This document shows, piece after piece, positions 13,572 through 24,907 of a stretch of DNA of 64,000 nucleotides. Numbering within the stretch: position 1 is the first letter of the stretch; each line of letters starts with the position of its first letter. The DNA is from Circinella umbellata (taxonomy: Eukaryota > Mucoromycota > Mucoromycetes > Mucorales > Lichtheimiaceae): the NCBI GenBank assembly GCA_025093555.1, contig JAIWNF010000022.1, forward strand, positions 496,001 through 560,000, in the 5' to 3' direction. Under the pieces are notes generated by a model. The model worked only from the letters and a program-made list of their open reading frames with translations. It was not told where the DNA came from and did no database searches. Both the position numbers and the translations under genes were made by a program.

Positions 13572-16500
13572 TGTATAAAAGATAGATCATCTACACACTT
13601 TTTTTTAAGTATTTTTTAAAAAAAAAGAGTTGAAAAGAAGAAAAATCAACAGGAGGTAAAAGAAAAGTTATGGGAGAATGTGTATCTGTAAAATGATAAA
13701 AATAAAAGAAAGAGAAATAAAAGAGAGATAATTAAAAAAAGACATGAAACAGAAGGGATACAAGCTGTTAATTGAATGGATAATATTGGTGAAGATGACG
13801 ATTTTGATTATTTCGATCCTCAAATAATAAAAAATACTGCTGCTTTTTTGAGGTGGCGAAAGGGAAAAGAAAGAAAAAGGAAATGAAAAGGCTAAATTAT
13901 AAAAGAAATATAAACGATATATACGTATGCTTGTGAGTGAACTTAAAGCAGGAAGGGATTATTAGTTTTTTTTTTGTGGAATACACCTTTGTTGTATTTT
14001 TAAGGGGGATTAGCAAGAAAAAAAAAGGAAGTTATTCTTTTGGGGGAATAGAAAAGAATAGGTGGGGGAACGAGGGGATGATGATAAGAGCGAGAAGGTC
14101 GTTTGATTTTTTTTTCCAGGTTGAGACGTATAGATGTATATCGCGCGCGCGTCAAACTTACTGCCTAAAAAAAACTTTGTTTTTAAAAGAAAAAAATAAG
14201 GGGGAGCAAGGGGAGAATTGAAAGGGGTTACGATTTCAATAGGTGATGGATGATGGATGTGGTTAATAATTCCCTTTCTACTCGTATATGCTTTTCATTG
14301 TTATTATTATTTCTTACATTATTTTAATTACGGCAGTAGTTATTTAGGTAAATGAATGTATAGATGGCGGCAAAAAAAAAGAAAAGAAAAAGGGAATAAG
14401 GAGTGTATAGAACTGTTTTTTTTGAATGGAAAATTTTTACAAGTAAAAAAAAAAAAAAGAAAGAAAGAGAAAAGAATGAAAAATAGGGACCTTACTAGTT
14501 AACTACTGCTGTAATTACTCAATAGGATTGGTAGAGTGATCCCAGATTGGGTTTTTTTTTTGGCCACATGGATTGTTCCCTTCTTCAAGAAATTAAAGAT
14601 CATCCATCATCTATCACTTTTCAGGTTCTTGTCATACTCAGACTCTTTTTAAATGGTGTTCGTGTGCAATTTTGTGAAACCACATCATAGTTTTTATAAG
14701 TCTAATGCACAGACATATAAATAATAGTTAATTATATAGTAATAAGAAAAAAAAAATGACAACCTCATAAAATGGCATTTTTATTCTATTGTTTGTACTA
14801 CCTTGTTTTTTTTTTCTTTGTTCACAATGAAATACCTTCAAAAGGAAATTTACCTTGTTCAAATTCCTTCTATTGGTAAAAAACTAGTCTATGAAACGTG
14901 GTTAGAAAGATGATGATGAAAGGGACCCAAGACCTTTTTTTGAAAAGGGGAGGGGAGATGTTGATATTACTATTTATTATTAATTGTATTTAATATATTT
15001 TTTTTTCTCGGCATAAAATATAGATATATTATGTATATAGATCAGCACTTTATATTTAACTCTATCTTGGGTTTCCAAAATTAACTTTTCTGATAGTATT
15101 ATAGATTTGACCTAGCCTTAAGACTCAGTTTGAAAAAGCTTATTGATATGTTAAAACGCAATGGGCGTTTTTGCCTTTTGTGGTAGAGTTGTCCAAGAAT
15201 ATATTATGTTATTTATACATGCAAATGGTCATACCAATATATGTGTACAATAATATACGTTTCTTCTTATTATACTAAGTGTCTTTGATAAAAAAAAAAC
15301 ATTAATTAGGTAGAATTATCCTTGTTGCCGTTGTTCTGAGAATGTTCTCGTAGTAACCATAGCGTTGTTGTTTTCTTATATATAAACATATGATAGTCTG
15401 GACTCCCAAGAATCTAGTATCTAATGCTGTCTCCTTTAGCTCTTACTGTATCTCCAAAATACAATAATTATATAATAATAAAAGTGATATATGTGAGTTT
15501 GGAATAAACTAGCTTTAATAACAAAGCCTCACGACATTTTACATTGGTTCGATAAACAGAAACAATGGTAAATTAATGAAATAAATAAAATCACTAAGCA
15601 AAAAAGAAAAGAAAAAAAAAAGCTAATTTCTATTTTTGGTTGGAGGGTCTAGAAAGTATATTCATACCGCTGAAACATGTGTGTGGCAAACATTAATCAA
15701 GGTTGTGGTAAACATGCGTAATGGGTATGCGTTTCAAAATTTAGTAGGGTTATACATGTAACACAATGTTGAATTTTGAAAGAAGCAAAGTTTACCCTGT
15801 TGAATCCCATTTCCTGAAAAGCAAAAGGAAAACGACGAGAATATTTTACCTTTCACGTCATTTGGAATGCCCTCTGTGCGAATCCTTTGCACTCTCTATC
15901 TGTACAATATACATGTTCTGGTATATTATTTTCTTCATCATCGATACAAAAAAAAAATAGAAAACGTATTATGTAAGCAGGGGATAAATGTTTCTGACTA
16001 GTTTTATCAGATCTTCTAAAGTATACTAAGAAAAAAAGTTATACTACTTGGTTCTATACATCAACCGTTCTATACACAAGATAGCTAAAACAAATTGTTT
16101 CTAGTGTGCGTTGTAGTCCTCCACGCACCTACAGTATTTCTAAAAAGCAGCTATTTTTTTTTGGCTCTATAATAACATGTACCATTTTAAGTGTAGATTC
16201 ATTTCATTTTTATTTACGTAAACCTTCATTAAACGATACAATAGGTATATTTGATACAAAATAGAACATGTCACATTAAAGAGGAAGTTATATTATTAAA
16301 AGATGTAAGATGTAAATCATGACCTGTTCTTCTTTACGAAATAATAATAATCTATTATTTCGATTTGCTATAAAACGTAGTATTCCTCTCTTATTTCATT
16401 ACCAAATATACTATATTTTACATAATGTTAGTGTAAATAATATATATGCTTCTTTCTATTCTTTTAAATTGTCCATTTAATTTTGAGTGTCTCAAGCCCA

Positions 16501-16977
16501 TGCGTGTATTGGAATAGATTTTAGTTTATGCACCAAATGGGCAATACTACTATGATATCATATGTTAATCACTTTCCTTTTCTTTTCGCTAGTTGTTTTT
16601 TTACGGAACTTTCATTAATATGAACAATGAAAAGAACGAAAAAAAAAGTTGACTTCGATTATATACAATTTAGGTATTGTATTTAGATATGTGATGAGCA
16701 TACGTATTTAATATACACAATATTTTGACTTGTTCACTTATATATTAACAAAAGAGCGGTGAGCGGTTGTGTGTATATAGTTTTTATATTAGAATAAGAA
16801 AAAAAGTATTATACGTAATTATAATTAAATATTGATTAAAAAAAAAACAAGAAGTTTATATTAGAGCGTCAAAAAGTTATTAAAAAAGAAAAGTGGGAGA
16901 GGAAAAGTTTGTACAGAAGAGACCGTTTTGAATTTGTAACAAAAGAGAGAAGGAAAGTATTCGGTAAATTGATCTTG
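13572..16977. other. Intergenic region upstream of the kinesin gene
   Basis: No gene seen. The first 500 bases are purine-rich on the plus strand, which is pyrimidine-rich in the kinesin sense and fits a promoter/leader. The remainder is AT-rich with poly-A runs. The longest open frames (about 64-94 codons, e.g. around 13937-14221 and 15766-15960) have biased composition and no recognisable motif. Confidence 0.6.
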
Positions 16978-18415
16978 TTATTTCCAGAATTGCCAAGCTT
17001 TGGGCTTTTTTTCTGATGAAGAAGTAGTCTATATATGATTCAACCAAGAAAAGAAAAAAAAAGGTTAATTAACACTCTTTATCACTTGTTCTACCACCAT
17101 ACTTCTATCAATATTATATAGTACATACCGATGATTGACTTTTCTTGAAGAGCCCAAAAAGACCACCTGATTTCTTTTCTGATTTCTTTTCATATTCTTT
17201 TGGTGGTGGTTTCATTGGTAAGTCCTTATTCCGTGATGGAGAGTTATTTGATTCTTGCCTGCTAGTTGTACTAGTAGCAGTGGGAATAGGGGATCCGGTT
17301 GTTTTCGTTTCTGTTCCAGCAACTCCACCAACAGATGGCTCTTTGCGATGCTGACGTGAAGTATCTTGACTCGGTGTTTCAGCCGGTGCTTCTCTACTTT
17401 CAACAATTGATTTACTTGTTGTGGTTTCTGGAACTACTTTACCTGTCGAAGATTGCTGTTGCTTCTTGTGTTCTACTGTAGGTTTTTCCGCTTCAATTGA
17501 TGGTTCAGGAACGGCCTTATGAGCTGATACTGTTACAAAGTCAGTTTCTGCTGGTGCGACTGCTACAGGTGGTGCTGATGTGGCTGCTACCGGTGGTGCT
17601 GGTGCTGGTTCTTCTGCTGACTGTTTGGTTATAGGATCTGGTGGCTGTTCTTCCTTAGGTGCTTTTGCAGTAACAGGTTCGGCTTGTTTTTCAGGCTCCT
17701 TTAAACCGGAAGCAGACTCTAATGACTTTTTAGATCCCTTTGAAGCAGGAATAGGTTCGGCTTGTTTTTCAGGTGCTTTTGGAACAGTAGCAGATTCTGA
17801 TGGCTTTTCAGATGCCTTTGGAACAGTAGCAGAGTCTGATGGCTTATCATGTATTTTGAAAACAGTATCTGGTTCTAATCGTTTTTCACATGCCGTTTCA
17901 GTAGTAGCAGACTCTAAAGGTTTTCCATGTGTCTTTCCAGCAATAGCAGATTCTGATTGTTTTTGAGGTTCCTTTAAGGCAGCAGATGCCAATTGTTCGT
18001 CGTTTGGTTTCTCTTCGTTTTTTTTCAGTGGTGGTGGTGGTACGGATGATGAGACCAAATCCTTTTCTAAAGGTTCAGGCTTTTTATCAACTTTGTCTTC
18101 TTCCATTTTAGTTAAGTGTTGTTGTTGATGTTGTTGTTGTAATGGTGTGGTATCATCTTTCATGACAGGTGGCTGATCTGTGCAAGTCTTTTCGGGTGTC
18201 TTACTTATAGGTTTATCTTCATTCTGTAATGATTTATCAGGTGATATAAATGTTTCCTCCTTTTTGATACTATTTCCTTCATCACTATTGGATTCTCCTT
18301 CTTCTTGATTAGGACGACGTGCAGCAATAGCTGCTTTTACTTGGTGCTTATTAGCTTTTTTTTGTGCCTTTTTCTCTTCTTTCGCTTTTTGCCGTCGTTC
18401 TGCTCTAGAAGCCAT
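16978..18415 (-). CDS. Lys/Glu/Pro-rich protein of unknown function
   Basis: Not recognised. Exon 1 is 18415-17129 (429 codons) and exon 2 is 17028-16978, giving 445 residues. The N-terminus (MASRAERRQKAKEEKKAQKK) is strongly basic and probably helical. The middle carries degenerate repeats of about 15-17 residues around the motif KPSESATVPKA, followed by a Pro/Ala/Val-rich part. The C-terminus is basic with GGLFGLFKK. I chose the spliced end because the donor TCG|GTATGT and the acceptor ATATATAG|ACT keep phase 0 and add a tail with a distinctive Trp motif (KPKAWQFWK) and a stop. Without splicing, the frame ends four codons past the donor. Low complexity suggests a mostly disordered protein. 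It could be a cytoskeletal or scaffold protein, but nothing in the sequence decides this. Confidence 0.7.
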
Positions 18416-18906
18416 TTCTTTAAGTTGTTGTAATTGCTATTGCTGATATAAGATCAGAAAATAATAACAATAGTAAATAAGCTGTAGAGAGGAAATAAAA
18501 AAGTGAAAAACAAAAAATAAAAAGTGAATTCAAAAATGTTGTGGTTGTGTGGAAGTAAAAAAAAAAAAAGAGACCTCGGACATTTCTAATCTTCTACACT
18601 ATTTCCTAGGCAAAAAGAAAACGTTGGTACATATCTTCCCGATGGAATATCACCGTTCCTTCTCCTCTTCATCATCATCTTTAATAATAACAATTAAGTA
18701 TTCCTTTTATTATCATACGAAATTACTTTCATATGTTATACTCATTAATCTTTTTTTTTTTTTCGCAATTCCCTCTTTTTGTATTAAAGTAACAATATTT
18801 CGATACCAATTTACTGTATATATGTATATATGTCATATTAAAATACTTATATTAATAATAATACTAATTTATTATTATTAACTAACAAAAAAATAAGATC
18901 TCTATA
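18416..18906. other. Intergenic spacer between two minus-strand genes
   Basis: About 490 bp between the stop of the Tubby-like gene and the start of the Lys/Glu/Pro-rich gene. Both genes lie on the minus strand, so the spacer must hold the downstream (3') end of the former's upstream neighbour and the promoter side of the latter. It is AT-rich with T runs, and no small gene is evident. Confidence 0.5.
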
Positions 18907-20670
18907 CTATTCACACGCCAATTTTGCGTCAAAAGAGGTAAGTGCAATAGCAAATGCCTGAAATAGACAAATCGGATACTTGTAATCCATTGTAAAATGA
19001 TCAGGGCCCACTCTTCCGAACTGCATTACAATATAATCCACTAAAATTACAAAAGCATGAGACAACAAACTTAATAAAATAATTTTCTTAACCCATATAA
19101 TATAACCTTTTCCTTGGTTCCCTTAAATAAAAATAATAAGCTTACAATCATTATCATGCACAACTTGAAAGTTTTTGACTGATGCTTGAGTTACCCTACC
19201 ACTAAAATTCAAGACAAATGATTGGGTTTCTTAAGGAGAAAAAGAAATAAAGTAAAATAATAATAATTAGTCCTAATATATAAATAAACAATAATATATG
19301 CTACTGATCATTTTGGATGACAGTTAGGAGAGATTAGAAAACTGCTTTCAATAATTATTATACCTTCATTCCACTGTGGACTTTTATTATGCAAAACTAA
19401 CAAATCCCGAGACCCGCCTTCACGATATTTACTTAGGAGAGTTTCTGACTCCTATACAACATAAACTCCGAGAATTAATTACCATGGTTGATGCATGTAA
19501 CAATAAGGAGAGAGAAAAGTAAAGAACAAGGGAAGAGAAAAAGGTTCTGGGGACAGAACATAATTGAGGAATGGAATAATTTAAAAGTACAAATAAAAAT
19601 AATATATAATACTTACTGATGTCGGTCTGAATTCAGGTCTTTTACCATCTCTTGTAAGTGTATGCATTAATATCGTCATTTTACGAGGTCCTTTGAATCC
19701 GAGAATATTAGGATCCTGTCATTATTATCAACTCAAATTTATCAGCCAAGCTCTTTTCTCCCTCTTTTTTTTTTTTTTCTTAAAAAAACCTCCTTCTTAA
19801 AATTTTAGTTTATATTACTCTTACATAAAGTACAGCACCCATTTCCTCTCGTATAGGCAGTTCACCTTTTCCTGCTTCACCTTCTTTTTTCATTGGATTC
19901 TTTCCGTGAGAATATATGACAAATGTTGTTCCCAAAAAGTTTGACCTATTATTATTTTTTACCATCGTAAGTCTTATTTGAATAATAGGTAATAATAATA
20001 ATTCAAGAATATACATATATACTACTAACCGAACTTTTCCCAATTCCACCAATCTGCCAGCAGACTCCGGTGAATCATGTACTATACCGGATATTGTATA
20101 ATAACTTGTTTGACTTTTACGTTTTTTTCGTGCTGTCATAACAGCTTGTACTTCACCAGTACGAATGTGTTCAATTGATAATTGATATTGTGGGTATATT
20201 TTATCAAGGCCGTCTCGACAACGACCTATGCGACATGCCACTCGTGTATTTAATGCAGCCGGTCTATTATTATTGTTATAGTAATGTAGCATATAGGTAC
20301 ACATATTAGTAGATAGATATATCCAAAAAAAAAAAAAAGAAGAGACAAGAAGTAAATAAGCGTGCTTCCAAGATACATGTAGATAGGCGAACGAAACACA
20401 AAACACACAACCTTACCGAAAAGCGAGATTCATAAGCTCGTTGGTACTAATAAGAGGTGGTTGTGGACCATAATCAATAGGAGGTACTGGACGAGCAACT
20501 CGGACAGTATGTAAATCGTCTTCGCTATTTTCTTCTGTGTCATTTACGGGAGCAACAGGTGCTTCGGTTTCATTTTGACCTTCATTATCTCCTTCTAGAT
20601 CGGAGTCAGATAAGGAGTGCTCGGAATTAGGAAGATCGAGTTGAGGATGCATAACAACTTGATCGCTCAT
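18907..20670 (-). CDS. Tubby-like protein (C-terminal Tubby domain)
   Basis: Tubby-family protein of 337 residues. Tubby domains bind membrane phosphoinositides through a beta-barrel around a central helix (established knowledge). Seven exons: 20670-20417, 20263-20030, 19945-19825, 19715-19617, 19451-19364, 19229-19146 and 19040-18907; all joins keep phase. The first 85 residues are acidic and disordered ([20 protein letters not shown]). The Tubby core then follows: [60 protein letters not shown] and [20 protein letters not shown]. The C-terminal family signature [19 protein letters not shown] ... [15 protein letters not shown] is complete. Because each of the seven exons continues the known domain, the gene model is strong. 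The N-terminal part has no recognised domain. Role in the fungus is unknown; a membrane-lipid sensing or trafficking role is inference from the family. Confidence 0.95.
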
Positions 20671-21133
20671 TTTGCTATTAGTTCAAAAGTCAAAAAAAAA
20701 AAAAAAAAGAGAGAGAGTTCGGGTTTTGTAGGTAGATAGAATCGGCAAAAAGCAAAAAAGCGAAGAAAAAAAAAAGCATATGCTTAAAAGGGAGTTGCCA
20801 TCAGTTTAACACTATCAAATTACTCCGAAGCTACACATACACACACACAAACTCTTCTCCTTTCCTGTTCTGTTCAACAACCAAAGAGAAAAAAAACTTT
20901 CTTTAGACATCACAAGAAAAAAAGATTAAATAATTAATAATAATAATAATAATAATAACGGGTAAAATTTCATTATAAATGGGGGGACAAAAAAATGAAT
21001 GTGTTGGGTTGTGGGAGTGTGATAATCGTTTTTAGTCGAAAGATTTTTTTTTAGGTAATAATAGTTAAAGGAGGAAAATAAGAAGAGATAATAGTTGGGA
21101 AACAAAAAAAAAAAATAATAAGATATAAAGTTA
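20671..21133. other. Spacer upstream of the Tubby-like gene
   Basis: About 460 bp between two minus-strand genes. The plus strand shows poly-A and GA runs just upstream of the Tubby-like start, so the sense strand is CT-rich, a recurring leader pattern in this window. It also holds an (ATA)n run near 20930-20957. No gene seen. Confidence 0.5.
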
Positions 21134-21682
21134 TTAAGCAACGAAATAGAATAAGGAAATTGCAGCCAAACCAATCAACAATAAGTTATTAGGCAACGTC
21201 AATGCACCAGCGTTATAATGCAATCGTACAGGACGAGATTTAAGATTCAAGGATTCAAAGAAATGAGTATTGGCAACGGTTGTCACGTCCAAATAAAACA
21301 TATCTACAGCTTCGTCCACGTCCTCACCTTCGTCATTTTTAACCTTGTGAGTCAAGTCACCAGGAACAGTCCAATCGTATGTAGCTGAAAGTGTAAAGTT
21401 GATTTGAACTCCTGTCGAGTTACCACCTTCAATAGGATGATCTTTACAAACGTTTTGAAGTAAATAACGTCTACCGCTATCTTGCCAAAGATTAATTTCG
21501 AGTGAATAGTTGCCGGTGCCTACGTTTTGATATTCGTATTCAATCGTGATATGGTCGCCTGGAGTGACGGTGGAGTTGAATTCAGGTGTTTTGACTGTAG
21601 GTCCAACCTGTGCCCATGCATGATGACATGAAACAACAATTAATAATATCGCGAAAATGAAGGAAGGATATTGAGATAACAT
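21134..21682 (-). CDS. Small secreted, probably GPI-anchored glycoprotein
   Basis: Family not recognised. A single exon of 182 residues. The N-terminus MLSQYPSFIFAILLIVVSCH followed by HAWAQ is a clear signal peptide with probable cleavage after Ala near residue 24. The mature part has four N-glycosylation sequons (NST, NYS, NST, NFT) and a beta-rich look, with YEYQNVGTGNYSLEINLWQ. The C-terminus is a hydrophobic tail (LPNNLLLIGLAAISLFYFVA) preceded by small residues NAGA, which fits a GPI attachment signal with the omega site around Asn/Ala/Gly. This points to a cell-surface or cell-wall protein about 130 residues long after processing. The GPI call is inference from signal layout, as the tail could also act as a plain membrane anchor. 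Confidence 0.85.
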   Translation of the reverse strand: MLSQYPSFIFAILLIVVSCHHAWAQVGPTVKTPEFNSTVTPGDHITIEYEYQNVGTGNYSLEINLWQDSGRRYLLQNVCKDHPIEGGNSTGVQINFTLSATYDWTVPGDLTHKVKNDEGEDVDEAVDMFYLDVTTVANTHFFESLNLKSRPVRLHYNAGALTLPNNLLLIGLAAISLFYFVA

Positions 21683-24022
21683 TTCTTTTCTTTGTCGTTG
21701 ATGATGATACGAGGTAAAAAAAAAAGGTAAAGGAGAAAGGAATTAGTCGAAAAAAAAAGGAAAGAAAAAAAAAAAGAAGGATAGAAAAAAGAGAGAAGAA
21801 GAAGAAGAACAGTGTGAAAATGAAGATGGTATTATGAATTACAGATGTATTAAGAAAAAAAAAATTACAGAGTGTGGAGCGGTCCCTCTTTGACGAAAAA
21901 AAAAAAATCCGTTGGGCGAAGCGCGTGGGGATTCAATGTTTCACCAGAGCATTTGAGGAAGAGCTGTCTATTTTTGAAAAGCTGGGAAAGACATATGAAA
22001 GATATTGATCAAATCTCAAGGACCATTTGTCTCGATCGTTCTTCATTGATCTATTTGGTTGTTGCTAAGCAACCTTATTTTTGTATATGAAAGCATGTTA
22101 TTATTACCGTTATTATTTGTTCGCTTTTTTTTTTCTCTCTCGAAAATAACGAATAATAAAGATGTTCCCATTAAAAAAATCAAGAGTAGCCATGGTAATA
22201 TAATGAAGGTAAGACAATCCTTACTGTTTTTAATTATTCAAAATATTAGTCTCCGCGCAGTAATAAATCATACGCTTAAACCAAAAATGAATAACACATA
22301 AATACCCCCCAAAAAAAACCTTGATATATATATATATAATAATGTTTATTAATAAACATGTATTCAATCTCTGTGGGAATGAACATACTATAAATCGTTA
22401 TACCAAGTAAAGTATATTTTAACATAGTAATTGAAGAGGTTTGTTATTTATGTGTGTAGATCACAAAAAAAAATATGTTTTCTAACTAAAAAATACTTCA
22501 TAATCGGTATTCAAATATTTAAGGTAAACTAAGTCAAAATAAGATTATTTGTGTGACAGAAATTCCTTTCAAAGCATTAATAATTACTTTTAAGTAATAC
22601 ATAGAAAACAGTCAATTTGAAAAAGAAAAACATGGTCTAAGTTTTGAATCATGTCAAAAATAGAAATCTTTACATGCGCTTTCAATGTGACACAGCGAAC
22701 GCAAAAAAATAGCTTTTAAACTCTAATTCCTTCACACACAAATTGCAAACTTTTTAATAATATAAAAGAAACCACAGGTAGTTTACTAAATGATAATGTA
22801 TTATGTGTTTTATTCTTCCAAAAAAAGTCGTTTGAAGTTTTTTCTTTTATTTATTTTTTCTTTTTGTTTTTTTTTCCTCACTTTGAAAAGAGTTTTGTAT
22901 ATAATCACATCAATGAATAATATATTTTTATACAGTAATCATCTTTCGTTATGTGGAAGCAGTATTTAATATCGGCATGCGCGCATAATTTGAGACCTTT
23001 TATTTAAAATGAAGGATCGAATGGGGAGTTAATTTATATATATATGGGTGTAGTAGTACCTAAGAAGGTATAAAGTTAATAGGGATTACATTTGTGATAA
23101 CGCAAAAAAAAAACCATCATATATACCTCAGTGACCATATAAAGCAACGATCTATATCCTAATCACTTGATGACATTTATCCAGTAACTTGGTAGCATGG
23201 AAAGATGTTCAAGTGAAAGAGATTCAAGTCATTGTTAAAAATCCGCATCTCGTCCATTAGTCCCTATAGTGATATATGATTATTATTTCTATATTAATCA
23301 GATAATAATTCAAACCATCAGCAATTACGCAAAAACTAGAAGCAATAAATAATCCATCAGTTAAAAGTCGTACTGGAAATTGAAAAGAAACGCATACCAA
23401 CAAAGACCCAAGTGCTCTTTATTTTTGTTGTATTCTCGTTTACAAAAAAAATAATCCAAAACTAACATCCACATATCTATTATTACAGCAGTCGACATAC
23501 ACACATGAAGTATAATCTCGCTAATTCCTGGCAAAATCTTTTTTGATTTGGTTCTCGTAAAAAAGCAAAGTATAAACTCGACCTGCTCCACCTTTCCGTG
23601 TTTCATATTGATATGATCCATGTTATCCCTTATGAACGATACATATAACACAATGTATTGTAATTTAATTATCTATTTCCCTCCCACTAAATACATAATA
23701 ATCGAACTCATCCATGTTGATCCCATCCTTTTACATAGCTAAATCAACACGATATTCTAAGTCGTCCTACATTTATCCACAACAAAAAATCGTTATGTTC
23801 TTATATCAATACAATACTTTAACAAAGAAATAAGAACCGCATTTGAAAAAATGTGGATTAAAGTAAATCTATTATTATCATTATTATTAATATTCCTATA
23901 TTATTACTATTTTTCGATGTGCTATCTTATTATATACATATCGTTACTGATGCCGTTGTTAACGTATCTGTTTGCATGGTTTTTTTTTGTTAAATGCTGT
24001 TATTTACAGAATTCAATTGGGT
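21683..24022. other. Intergenic region between the GPI-type protein gene and TOM20
   Basis: Purine-rich on the plus strand up to about 21830 (leader of the minus-strand gene), then AT-rich. An (AT)n run sits at about 22325-22340. Open frames such as 21872-22090 and 23361-23651 lack an ATG start or a recognisable motif, and I see no gene. Confidence 0.55.
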
Positions 24023-24907
24023 TTATTCGATTGGAATTTCTTCAGATCCTGCTGCTTCAGTAGCTGTTGCTTGTGCACCACCTGCTGCTTCAGCGGCTTG
24101 TTGCTAATTAAGCACCAAAAAAAAAAAAAATATTCATAATTTTATATTAGCTCCGGGGTGAGAATGACAATAATAATAACGCGACAACACGTAAAAAAAT
24201 AAAATAGTAATTGTACATACTTCAATAGTGAGAACGTTGACAATCACTTGAAGCACAGCTTCAGGAATTGTCTTTTGATAAATTCCCAAAAGTTCCATGG
24301 GTGCAGGGTAAACCTTGAGAGCCTTGTAAAATGGCAACACAGCTTCATTATAATAAGCTTCACCTATTTGATTCCCAAAAAAAAAAGACAATCATTCATG
24401 TTTAATACGTATATACAATTGACAACTTGTAGATCCATTCTCCACATTAATTTTCATTCACTTTTAATATCCATTATTCCCTCCATAGTTTTTTTTTACC
24501 TTGAGCACATAAAGTTTCACCAGCAGAAACTTGTGCCATGAAATATTTTTCTCTTTCTTCAGGTGATGTAGGATATTCTTCTTTGGCAGCTGCGATAATA
24601 ACGGATTCAATCAATTTGATGGTATCAGCTTGACTTGTATCCTTTTGCTCCTTGGCAGCCTTAGCAGCTTCTTTACGCGCTTTCTCTATATTAAGAATAA
24701 CATGGCGGATGGATTATAGGCTGATAAGTATATTTTTTTATACGTATGTGTAAGTAATAGAAGTAAGTAGTGTATTAAAAATAACATACTTAAATTCTTT
24801 CTGAATTGAGGATCATTACGACGTTGACGATCGAAATAGATCATATATCCAAGACCCAAGGTGGCAATAGCACCTGCAGTCAAAAGGGCTACAGTTTGTG
24901 TTTTCAT
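24023..24907 (-). CDS. TOM20: Mitochondrial import receptor subunit Tom20
   Basis: Receptor of the TOM complex in the mitochondrial outer membrane, which binds presequences of imported precursors. 175 residues in four exons: 24907-24790, 24685-24500, 24363-24221 and 24103-24023; all joins keep phase. The N-terminal anchor is hydrophobic (VALLTAGAIATLGLGYMIYF, residues 6-25). A charged linker follows (DRQRRNDPQFRKNLKKARK). Then comes the receptor domain with a TPR-like helix pair, including EEREKYFMAQVSAGETLC, YYNEAVLPFYKALKVYPAP and MELLGIYQKTIPEAVLQ. An Ala/Glu-rich acidic tail ends in IPIE. Length matches fungal Tom20. There is no close neighbour of related function. Confidence 0.95.

Noticed and set aside
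21872..22090. 72-codon plus-strand frame upstream of the GPI-type gene
   Set aside because: No ATG at its start, no motif, and it lies in the promoter side of the minus-strand gene.
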